64,000 nucleotides of DNA, from contig RCNN01000121.1 of NCBI GenBank assembly GCA_003667245.1, forward strand, positions 1-64,000, read 5' to 3'. Every line of letters begins with the position of its first letter. The stretch's first letter is position 1. The notes beneath the pieces were generated by a model. The model was not told the origin of the DNA and ran no database searches. It saw only the letters and a list, made by a program, of their open reading frames with translations. The DNA comes from Heterostelium multicystogenum. Lineage: Eukaryota > Evosea > Eumycetozoa > Acytosteliales > Acytosteliaceae. Both the position numbers and the translations under genes were made by a program. Shown in pieces: positions 1 to 9,837 of the stretch.

Positions 1-2198
1 CAACAATGCTGTCCATGTCCTTACGTGAGAGACGGTTGAAGAGGATGATATCGTCAATACGATTGAGGAACTTCTGGTTGGAATCGGCTTCTTACAACTG
101 ACATGACTTCATCACGGGCGGCATTACTTGGAGTTCCATCTGGTAGGTTGGCAAGAATATCGGCACCAAGGTTACTGGTAAGAATAAGCCATTGTGTTTA
201 CGGAAGTCAACTTTCTTCCTTGGCTGTCAGTGAGTTGACCATCATCTAGCATCTGAAGCAAAAGGTTGGACACTTCACGATGAGCCTTTTTCAATTCATC
301 AAATAGAACGAGTGAGTATGGACGTCTTCTGACAGCTTCGGTCAAAAGTACCACCCTCTTCGTACCAACATTAACCTGGTGGGGCACCAATCAATCTGGA
401 GACTGAGAATTTCTCCATATACTCTGACATATCTATACGGATCAAGGCATTGGGACTGTCAAACATGAATTCGGCAAGAGAACGGCATAGCTTGAGTCTT
501 TCCGACACCAGTTGGACCAAGGAATAGGAATGAACCGAGTGGTCTGTTGTGTGCATGCAAACCCAGCACGACTAATTCTACTGCATTGGATGAGACAGCG
601 GTAACAGCCTCAGGTTGACCAATAACTGAGGATCCAATAGCATCTTCCATCTTGAGTAGCTTTTCTTTTTTCTCCATCATCAAACTGTGAACTGGAATAA
701 CAGTTGCCTTTGAAATGACGGAGGCGACATCCTTGGCAGTGACAGCCTCGTAAATCATTGAGAGATTAAGCTCCTCTCCTTCCTTTGGAATCTGTTTCTC
801 GAGCTGTGGAATGATACCATAAGCCAATTGACCAGCACGAGCCAAGTCACCTTTTCTCTGTGCTTGTTGCAACTCAACTCAATCTTGGCATTCTCCAACT
901 TTTCTGCGGCAGTCTTTCTTTTTCTAGTTCTATCTCTTTCTTTTGTCCAATATCTGTTAATCTCTGACACTCTGCCTTCTTTCTCCTTGAGATCTTTCTC
1001 TAACTTTTCAAGTCTTTCCTTGCTGACTTGATCTTTCTCTTTCTTTAGTGCTTCGATTTCAATCTTTGTAACAATGATGGTACGGTTTAGATTTTCGATA
1101 TTCTCTGGTTTGGACTCCTGTTGAAGTCTAAGACGACTTGCTGCTTCATCTATCAAATCGATGGCTTTATCTGGGAGGAAACGGTCGGTAATGTAACGCT
1201 GTGAGTTGACACAAGCAGAGACTAGTGCACCATCTGTGATTCTGACACCATGATGTACTTCATAACGCTTTCTTTCAATCCACGAAGAATAGAGCAATTG
1301 AAATCTTCGACTGAATGGCTCAGAAACAAGTACAGATTGGAATCTTCTTGCCAAAGCTGGGTCTTTTCTCAATATATTTACGGTACTCTGATGTTGTAGT
1401 TGCACCAACGCAATGCAGATCTCCTCTTGCAAGCTGAGGCTTTAAACATGTTCGATGCATCCATTCCACCTTCTACTGCACCGGCACCAACAAGGGTATG
1501 CAACTCATCGATGAAAAGAATAACCTCTCCCTTGTAGTGAGCCACATCTTTAAGGATGGATTTCATACGCTCTTCAAAATCACCCACGGAACTTCGCACC
1601 AGCGACAATCGATGCCAAATCCAACGAGAGTACACGCTTGTTCTTGATCGAATCAGGAACATCACCGTTGATAATTCTCTGGGCAAGTCCCTCCACAATA
1701 GCAGTCTTTCCGACACCTGGCTCACCAATGAGCACAGGGTTGTTCTTGGTACGACGCGACAGAACTTGGATGGTTCTACGGATCTCCTCGTCTCTTCCAA
1801 TGACAGGATCAAGCTTGCCAACTCTTTGCAATCTCTGTGAGATCCTTTGTATATTTCTTCAAAGCATCACCGGGTGGGATGTTATCGGGTGAAATCCAAG
1901 GCTGTTGGGGTGGCTGTCCACCACCTCCTCCAGGCTGATAGAATCTCTTAACAACGACATTGTTTATCTTGCTGTTAAACAAGCTGTTGATGTTGTTCAA
2001 ATTACTGTTTAGACTATTAAATGTTGAGTAGCTTCTAGCCAAAGTGATAGAAGTTTGATCTTTGTTGTTTTTAGATACTTTATTGAAATGAACATAGGTT
2101 GGTGTGATCAAAGTAGGCGACACCGCTGAATGAGATGGTCTATTACATCCTTTTAATAAACTTGTAGTTCTAATTGTTTTATCAATTAGCTTATTCAT
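1..2198 (-). CDS. Mitochondrial Hsp78/ClpB-type AAA+ disaggregase (3' end outside window)
   Basis: Hexameric Hsp100 ATPase that would extract proteins from aggregates in the mitochondrial matrix. The start at 2198 opens a Ser/Asn/Arg-rich, acid-poor leader of about 100 residues typical of a mitochondrial presequence. No ClpB N-domain follows, as in fungal Hsp78. NBD1 shows Walker A GEPGVGKT (about 1710) and Walker [11 protein letters not shown] (about 1510-1530). A charged coiled-coil middle domain lies around 870-1120. NBD2 shows GPTGVGKT (about 515) and a Walker B region reading [11 protein letters not shown] (about 280-310). The reading frame breaks at least six times. Three slips fall between 339 and 372, where GYVGYEEGG-type sequence is still recognisable. 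The gene runs off the left edge, so the C-terminal D2 small domain is missing. Family assignment is firm; whether the copy is functional cannot be judged from this assembly. Confidence 0.88.
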
Positions 2199-3260
2199 AT
2201 TACAGCTATAGTTATTATCTTCTCCAAGACTAAATTCTAATCTAAAACTAAAATATTTATAGGTCAGTATGTATAACTAATAAAGATAATATAATAATGT
2301 ATTTAAATTGAATATGACAATAAAAATTTATTTGGAATAAAATTTGCAGCATTGTGATGTTCAAATTACACCCTTCCCAAACCAAATAATTGATTAGTTG
2401 TATTTATCTGCACACACAAATCAAAAGATACATATAAAAGTTGAAAATAATTATTACTATGATTTGATTATCTATCACTTACACCTCTTATGTATATATT
2501 TTAAAAATAGAAGATAGTTCTTTGTATTTTATTTATTTTGTTTATTTTTAAAATTATCTATGAATTATCTATGAATTATCTTTTAACTTTGGGATTATAG
2601 TAAAAATGAAAAGAGACATACTTTAGACGAACATCTTATTGTTGGAATAGTTTACCAAGACTTGACGACAATTAAAAATCATTCAAAAATTTTGGTGAAT
2701 GATCATTAAAATTTCAACTAAATTTCTTATTATGTCCTTTTTTATTTTTTGACCAAAAACTATCGATAAGTGGTTTTAAAAAAGTATCAACAAATTATAA
2801 GTGGACTCATCTGCCAATGCCTTCATTATTTGTTTAATGATCATGATTTACTTTGTATCTTTAGAAGTTATTTCAGTTATAAATATAGAAGAACAGTAGT
2901 GACTCATTTTTTCTTAATATTTTTCTTAAAAAATGAGTACTCTTTAATATTATCATATTCAGTAATAATTCTAGAGACAACAATTACTATACTTTTATCG
3001 ATTGAAATCTATCAATCTATAATTGCGATAAAAGCTATTCAGCAGAACATGCTTTACACTAATCCTCACACTAACTACATCAACCAATGACTGCTGATTT
3101 TTCATTTATTTTGTTTTTTTAATTTAATTTCATGAAAACGAATGATTCTCTGTGATACTAGATTTCTTTATGAGCAGTTCAAAATAGTTGTTTAAAATTA
3201 CATTATTATTATTATTATTTATTATTATTTTTTTTCTTTGTTTTTATTATTAATAGGAAA
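2199..3260. other. Intergenic, AT-rich divergent region
   Basis: About 1.06 kb separates the Hsp78 start (minus) from SDHAF4 (plus), so it should hold both promoters. It has A/T runs and an (ATT)n stretch near 3209-3230. A 106-codon open frame at 2770-3090 has no recognisable homology and AT-driven composition, so I do not call it. A TTATTAATAG just before the SDHAF4 start could be a 5'UTR splice acceptor. Confidence 0.5.
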
Positions 3261-3546
3261 ATGATTACCAGATGCTTCAGAGCTAATTTGTTGGCTTACA
3301 ACACTAAACAAATGCATATGGCTAGATTCTATGTTCAAAACAATGCAAGCAAACACCAGTCAACAAGACCTTGAGGACAGTATGAGCGAAGAAAAGAAGC
3401 GTTTGTTGGAGGAGCTCGAGGAATTGGAGGCTCAATACAGCAAGGAGCATGTCAACGAAAAGACTGGTGAAATCGGTGGACCAAAAGGACCAGAGCCAAC
3501 TCGTTTCGGTGATTGGGAAAGAAAAGGAAGAACCTCTGATTTTTAA
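3261..3546 (+). CDS. sdhaf4: Succinate dehydrogenase assembly factor 4 (SDHAF4/Sdh8 family, DUF1674)
   Basis: Small mitochondrial matrix chaperone that binds the flavinylated catalytic subunit of complex II before it joins the iron-sulfur subunit. The diagnostic C-terminal signature is clear: [22 protein letters not shown] followed by a terminal SDF. The start at 3261 gives a leader rich in Arg, Ala, Asn and aromatic residues consistent with mitochondrial import. That leader and the conserved C-terminus are in different frames, with a break between about 3330 and 3375. A Glu/Lys-rich helix precedes the conserved motif. Total length near 95 residues fits the family. It sits between Hsp78 and MinD, both also probably mitochondrial. 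Confidence 0.85.
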
Positions 3547-3851
3547 ATAGCAATATCATCCAATCAACACATAAACTAAACAAACAACAGTAGTACTAGA
3601 TCGATCGATTTTAATATTGATTGCATTCATGTAAATGAATGTACAATTCATCAACACCAGCCAAATAACAGTCTTAAATACTATTATTTTCATTATTCAA
3701 TCACCCAAACAACCAACATTATATAAAATAAATAATTCCAAGGTTGTAAATGTAAATTACATAATTTAAAACAACTAAACGTAACCAACAAATACTTATT
3801 ACATTGATGTTTTATTCATTCATCACTGATACCTTTGATCAAACTGAGTCC

Positions 3852-3884
3852 TTTTTTTGATTTTTTTTTTATTTTTTTTTTTGA
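3852..3884 (+). promoter_or_regulatory. Oligo-dT tract upstream of minD
   Basis: Three long T runs (7, 10 and 11 Ts) interrupted by single GA or A steps lie about 90-120 bp upstream of the MinD start. Dictyostelid promoters commonly carry such oligo-dT tracts near the transcription start. Assignment is by position and composition only. Confidence 0.3.
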
Positions 3885-3973
3885 TTTTCACTCAATGACT
3901 CGTATTAGTGATCAGAGCCCTTTTGAACAGATTAATTAAATCTCTCTATTTAATACTAGTATATTTATCAAAA

Positions 3974-5306
3974 ATGATTAGAGGATTAGTTGGAGTGATT
4001 AATCAACAATCACATACCCACAGATTCATTATAAACCAATCAACTTTAAATAGCCCAAGATTCTTTTGTTCTGTAGCTTCTACAGGTAATTTGTTTTAAA
4101 CTTTGACTTTTCTTACAGATGAGTCTGATTATAGGTTATTGACCTTGTGTTTTTATCATATATTTAGTACCAAAGGATCAAAAGGTTATTGTAGTTACAT
4201 CTGGTAAAGGTGGTACTGGAAAGGTAAGTAACATCAATCTTACATGCAAATTTTCCAAACCTAATACTTATAATTACTACATTTTAGACAACCAGTAGCT
4301 CTTCATTTTCATATGGTTTGGCTGAGAAAGGATATAAAGTTTGCACAATTGATTTCGGTATGTATTGAAACTGTGCAGCTGCTGGAAATTGTATTATTTA
4401 TATGGGTATTTGTCATTACCACATCTTGGCATCATACTACCACATAAAGCAATACATACCACTCATTTTAAATAATGCTGATGTTGAAACATCGAATTTT
4501 TTATTAATTGACTTATATCTCTATCATTATTACCACCCTCATTAGATATTGGTTTAAGAAATTTGGATATTCACTTTGGTATGGAAAGAAGAGTTGTATT
4601 TGATTTTATTAATGTGTTGAATGGAGACTGCACATTGAGACAGGCTTTGATTAAGGATAGAAAGAATCCAAATTTATATTTATTAGCAGCATCCCAAACC
4701 AAAGACAAGACTGCTTTGAAGATGGAGGCGGTCGAGAAGGTTTTGGAAGAGTTGAAGGAGAATTTTGATTATATTGTATGCGACTCTCCAGCCGGTATCG
4801 AGAGTGGTGCCCACCACGCCATGTACTGGTCAGACCAAGCTATCATCTGCACCAACCCAGAGCTGTCTTCAGTACGTGACTCTGACAAGATGTTGGGTAT
4901 TTTGGCAAGCAAATCAAAGCGTGCTCTCGAAGGTAAAGACCCAATCAAATTGAATCTCTTAATTACACGTTATTCACCAGAGCGTGCAGAATCTGGTGGA
5001 ATGCTTTCAGTAAAGGTACGTAATAGTAATGACAACATCTCATCATTTAGCGCTAATAGAAATGAATGAATATAGGATATTCAAGAGAATCTTGGAATTA
5101 GATTAATTGGAGTCGTACCAGAAAGTCAAGATATTTTGACATGCACCAACATTGGACGTCCAGTAATTACATTGGACAAGAATTCCGATCCAGCCGAAGC
5201 TTATCGTGATGTTGTTGATAGATTTTTAGGTGAGAACAAACCCATGCGTTTCACTGAACCAAAACCAACTGGACTTTTCTCAAAGATGTCCAAGTTGTTT
5301 GGATAA
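3974..5306 (+). CDS. minD: MinD, septum-site-determining P-loop ATPase, probably mitochondrial
   Basis: ParA/MinD-family membrane-binding ATPase. In bacteria MinD recruits MinC to block FtsZ ring assembly and is displaced by MinE. Five exons (3974-4085, 4168-4223, 4288-4357, 4546-5015, 5076-5306) with GT...AG introns give an unbroken 312-residue protein. The first 40 or so residues are Arg/Ser/Asn-rich and acid-free, like a mitochondrial presequence. Then follow the deviant Walker A SGKGGTGKTT (signature Lys present), IDFDIGLRNLD, ERRVVFDF, the switch II/Walker B segment VCDSPAGIESGA, TNPELSSVRDSDK and ILASKSKRA. The C-terminus ends in a short amphipathic segment, GLFSKMSKLFG, matching the membrane-targeting helix of bacterial MinD. 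Bacterial MinD is about 270 residues; the excess is the leader. Endosymbiotic origin is an inference from its closeness to proteobacterial MinD. Confidence 0.93.
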
Positions 5307-5999
5307 TAGGATTGCGATAGATAGATGTAGAATTGGCAAATCCAAGTCGCCTGGATATGATACCGATGAAATATAAACTGTAATAAAAAACACTTTTAAA
5401 TATATTAATTAATGGACCTTACAATATCTATATATATCCAGGGTTACATTTTGTCAGAGCACTCACAAAAGTTATTTTTTTTGCATAAGCACAAATGTGA
5501 CCCACAGTTTTTTTTTAACTAGACAATTTACATTCTTGTATTTCAAGGATGCTCCTTAATTAATCTCTATAATCTAAGAGTGTCTTTAAATTTACAAGTT
5601 GGAAATAATTAATAGGACAAATTTAAACTTTTAAAAGACATTTTGGTACAATTTATTCTTGAGTATTAAAGTTAGTAGGATTCTTGTTTAAAAAGAGATC
5701 GTTGATAGAACTAAAACTTCATAAAAATAGAATGATTGATTGTTTCAACATAATGATGATGAGTCCGACTTCTAAGGAAACCATTTAGTATATTGATATT
5801 TTTACTTTAAAATTTTAAATTAAACATTTCCAAAGGAATTTCAAAATTAAATCCAGATAAATGAAGATTATTTAAATATAAGTTTCTTTATAAGTAAATT
5901 GAATTGAATTTAGAACATTATGGAACTATTCTGTTAATTTTACCAAAACATTTATTTATTTATATAAAATATACTTTAATAATAAAAATAAAAATAATT
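5307..5999. other. Intergenic region between minD and MFS gene
   Basis: About 0.7 kb of AT-rich DNA. It holds poly-A-signal-like AATAAA sequence near 5383 and T-rich tracts near 5475 and 5508. A partial hammerhead-like string near 5759-5785 is listed among the rejected items. No coding frame is recognised. Confidence 0.4.
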
Positions 6000-7526
6000 A
6001 TGGCTATCATAAATAATGAAGAAAAAGAGTACTATATTTATGATGAAACCAGTCAGATTTCTGATGGTTCCAATATCTCAATAGATGTAGTTATTACTCA
6101 AAATAAGAAAGATGAAGGATTTTGGAAAAGTTTCGATCCAAAGAAACCATTGTTCAAAGAAAAACTTCTTATTTTATTATTTTCTCTATTAATTAGTATG
6201 GATAGTATTTTGACATTTCCATTTGAGCCAATGATATATCAAAGATTTGTGGAGCACCAAACACCCAAACTACACCAATTCCCAAATCGACAGTAAAGCC
6301 AGTAATTTGAAATCTGTGGGAGATGCTCTTCCTTTTATTTGTGCCTTCTTTTCTGGTCCAATCATAGGTTCCATTTCAGATAGAATTGGAAGAAAACCTG
6401 TCATTTACACAATGATTTTCTTTTTGTTGTTGGATCAATTCTCTATGCTGTTATGTTACAAATTTTATTTGGTATGGCCAATGTGGATAACTCATTTCTT
6501 TACTGGTTTCTCAAACAACATCAAACCCAATTATGTTTGCGGTTGCGGCTGATGTAACTTCCAAAGAAGAACGTTCCAATTATTTGGCAATAGTTGGAAT
6601 TACACTAGGAGGTTCACTTGCAATTGCACCATTAATTAGTGTTGGCTTAATCTCATGGAAACCAATTTCTGTAGTATTTGTGGCTTTCTTTACAAATATA
6701 GTTGGATTGTTTATGATTATCGTAATGAAAGAGTCCTTTTTACTATTGCGATTCAGTACCAATTACCAAAGAAGAGAGACTTCAATTATCAGCAGGAACA
6801 AAGAAGTCAAAGAATCCATTCAAAGCCATCTACTATTTATTTAAATCAAGCAAATATCTTGGATTGTATGCATTTCTATTCTTTATGTTCTCTTTCTCAG
6901 TACAGGATTCACAAGTAACAGCTTATCTATATAGTAATGTTCGTTATGGATGGGGTCCAACCCAGGCTGGTATTTAACTGCTTTAGTAGGAGCAGGTGTC
7001 ATTGTCTATAGCGGAATTTCAAATATTCTCTTGAAATTTATCAGTGATAGATATATAGTGAGTATTGCATTGTTGGTGTCTTCAGTTTTTCATGTACTCT
7101 ATGCCCTTTCATTTGACCAATATATGTTTGGGATCACAATTACTTTGGGATCATTTAGTTTGGTACCTATAACACTTCTACAGTCAATTGTATCCAAAGC
7201 ATCCCCAGTCGACATGCAAGGATTTATTTTGACAGCAGTCAACTCACTTAATTCAGTTGCCTCATTTATTGGTTCCATAGAATCAGAGAATCTATTTGCC
7301 TACTTTATATCCGATAAAGCACCTTTTTACTTCCAGGAATGCATTTCATTATTGATGGATGTGTAATCTTTTTGACATTTTTATTTTTCCATGTATGTCA
7401 TGAAAAGATTCCCTGTTGGATGTCCAGATGAAAATTGCATTCTAGAAAACCCAGATCCCATCTGACAGCGAAGTTATGGTCGAAGCTAAATTGGAAGATA
7501 ATACTCCATTGTTAAAAAGGATATAA
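6000..7526 (+). CDS. Major facilitator superfamily transporter (TetA/HIAT-like)
   Basis: Polytopic membrane transporter of the 12-TM MFS type; substrate unknown. The ATG at 6000 starts an acidic cytoplasmic N-terminus (about 50 residues), then a first membrane segment around LLILLFSLLISMDS. The hallmark MFS loop 2-3 motif GSISDRIGRKPVI is at about 6367-6405. Hydrophobic segments continue through about 7400. The C-terminal tail ends with NTPLLKRI and stop at 7526. Open segments 6000-6296, 6247-6552, 6533-6844 and 6950-7366 lie in different frames but read as one protein, so at least four single-base breaks are present. The arrangement resembles fungal, plant and Dictyostelium tetracycline-transporter-like or ZIF1-like proteins, but specificity cannot be inferred. 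Confidence 0.75.
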
Positions 7527-7838
7527 ACATCAATTAAATTAATAAGTTATGAATTATTTTTTCTTAAAACATTTATTACTATAAATTTATTTTCTGTTCA
7601 ATTTATTGGAGCTAGAAGGGTTTATACATAATATGCGAATATAAGGAATATATATATACATATGTATTATTATTATAAACATGCTAATAATAAGGAATAA
7701 TATGTACATATGTATAAGTTATTTCTTTCTCACATCTTCTATGTATTCATTTCTGTTGTCAAATTTTGTTGGATCATGAATGTTGAAAAATGAATTCATC
7801 TTTGTCATTTATGTGTATTTAGCTTTTCTAAATTAACG

Positions 7839-9254
7839 ATGAATAATTCGAACAATGAGAGTAGTAGCAATAATAGTAGAGGCAAGGTTCATTCAACTTC
7901 AAGTTTAGTCGTTGAGAAAGCAAATGACCCAAGAATACAAACAAGTACTTATTGCAATTCTGCTTGATTATCTATGAAGTTACTTATTCTTTTAATAGTA
8001 TATAACTGTTATAGTCATTTGTATAATTCGTATAATCAACCATTCAATGGATTTAACAATCCTTCACTTGCATTCCTTAATGAAATCCAAAAGTCAGTGT
8101 CATACAAGTTAGCTAAGAAATACAGAACTGAATATCCCAAAACCAACTTTATAATCGCTCACAACAAAAAGAGAAAGAAAGAGCGTAAATCAAAGAATGA
8201 ATCAGCAACAATGACAACTGATGCAAACAAAGATAGCATAGATAGCATAGATAGCAGCAATAAACGCAAAATAGAAGAGATATCAAAAGAGAAGAAAAAT
8301 CAAAGAAACAAAAGCAATTGATTGAGTATGACGACGATGAAGACGATGTAGATGAGGAGGAAGAGGAATATGACGACAACGACGAAAGTGATAGTGAATA
8401 CTCAATGGTATCAGAGAATGACTATAGCATATCAGAATCTGAACAATCTTATACCGAAGAGGTATTGTTTTGATGAGGACGAAGAAGAGGAAACAGAAGA
8501 CGAGGACGGTGATGGCAAAGCAGATGAATCGATAGCAACCACTACAACAACAAATTTGCCATTGGTTCCAACAGTGGAGAAAGTAATAGAAGATAGTAGA
8601 TACTGCCGGCATCCGCTGAGCACCATAAATATGGCAGAGCGAAATGTTACTCAGAAATGTGGTCCCGAAGTTTTATTGGCAATCGGTAGGTTGACGTAGT
8701 GTTTCATGAGTAAACTACCAATTACCTCTCTTGGGCAGTCAGGTTGAATTGGGTAGGACGATGTATGACTCATTGCTTTATTACTAAAATGATCAATGAT
8801 CTCTATCGATGTTTAAAGTAACTCTGAAGCATATTATTAATTAAAGTAATTCATCTGTAGGGGTAATATATCAACAGTATCTAATCGACACCATATCTAA
8901 GATAGGAAGTAAATCAGACAAAACACTTAGAGTAATTGTCCACGACCAGGCATGTCCTTATTAAGTTAGATCAGCAAATGTATATAAAATCAACTTGTAA
9001 AGCAAGGTAATAAGCTTTGTATTTGGTCAATTGCACCAAATGAAATATGTGTGGGTGTGGTTGTTGTATGCGGACAAAGATGTTGATGTTCTTTAGAAAA
9101 CAGCGGACGATTTCGTCATAAAAATGATAATAATACCTCAATTTGCAGATTCTGTATTATTGCGGTGAATCAGCACTTATTGGCCAATTTATCAGGTTTG
9201 CAACACCGTGTTCAACTTAATTTCTTAGAACATTATAAGCATTTACAACACTAA
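7839..9254 (+). CDS. Acidic, Lys-rich protein with a degenerate transposase-like C-terminal half
   Basis: The ATG at 7839 opens MNNSNNESSS. A probable intron (about 7945-7999) leads to a Lys/Arg-rich block with KKRKKERKSK, a nuclear-type signal. A strongly Asp/Glu-rich segment follows (about 8320-8520). After 8585 comes CGPEVLLAIG, then a likely intron (donor about 8689, acceptor about 8859) joining to VIYQQYLIDTISKIG and RVIVHDQAC. Further open fragments include LDQQMYIKSTCKAR, QLHQMKYVWVW, ENSGRFRHKNDNNTSIC and FCIIAVNQHLLANL, ending at 9254. The order of a buried (V)xxDxAC motif, an LHxxKxV segment and an NTxxC segment recalls KDZ-type/DDE transposases, where the last would carry a catalytic Glu (here Arg). 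Several frame breaks exist, one a T4 run at 8468. I am moderately unsure: it may be a dead transposon or a domesticated gene. Confidence 0.4.
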
Positions 9255-9837
9255 ATTAATTCAATAACCAATAGGTATATCATAAATAAAGAAAGGTAAC
9301 CTATTTCAACTCGTGTGTCAGTACATCCATTCTTCATTCATCCATCCATTTATTCTATTTAAGAGCATCCAAATTAGCTCTTACTACCTATTCCAATAAC
9401 GACTAACTCTACTAATCGTTAACCACTTAATCCTATAATGTTCAACAGTTACTTTTAAACAATCGACTGTTATACCAAAGCAACCCTAATCTACAATAAT
9501 GTAACATCGTCCACTAATCGACACTTTCCTTGATGTTTTAATTAATCATTGGACTATCCTCTACACCACATTTATATTTATAGTAATTTCTTTATCTCAT
9601 CAGAAATTATTTTATTCTTTTAATAATTCCACAACCTATAAATAGTATTTGAACAATTATATCAACATTTTATTTGTTTTCTGTATATAAATTTCTTATT
9701 TAGTTTTAAAGTTTTCTTTATATTTTGTATTGTTTTATTTCTATATTTTGTTTCTATTTTTAATTCATGTAAAGTTAAATATTAATTTTCTATTTTATCA
9801 TATTTATTTATAGTTTGTCTAGTTGATGTTTTCAAAT
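9255..9837. other. Intergenic, T-rich upstream region
   Basis: About 0.58 kb. Plus-strand pyrimidine-rich runs and TTTTATTT-type sequence from 9600 to 9835 fit a dictyostelid promoter for the following gene. Nothing coding is recognised. Confidence 0.4.

Noticed and set aside
2770..3090. 106-codon open frame upstream of SDHAF4
   Set aside because: AT-driven composition, no recognisable motif, and no conserved-looking segment.
5759..5785. TGATGAGTCCG followed by GGAAAC, resembling a hammerhead ribozyme core
   Set aside because: The conserved CGAAA after stem II is missing (only GGAAAC) and no stem III or I pairing with a cleavage site was found.
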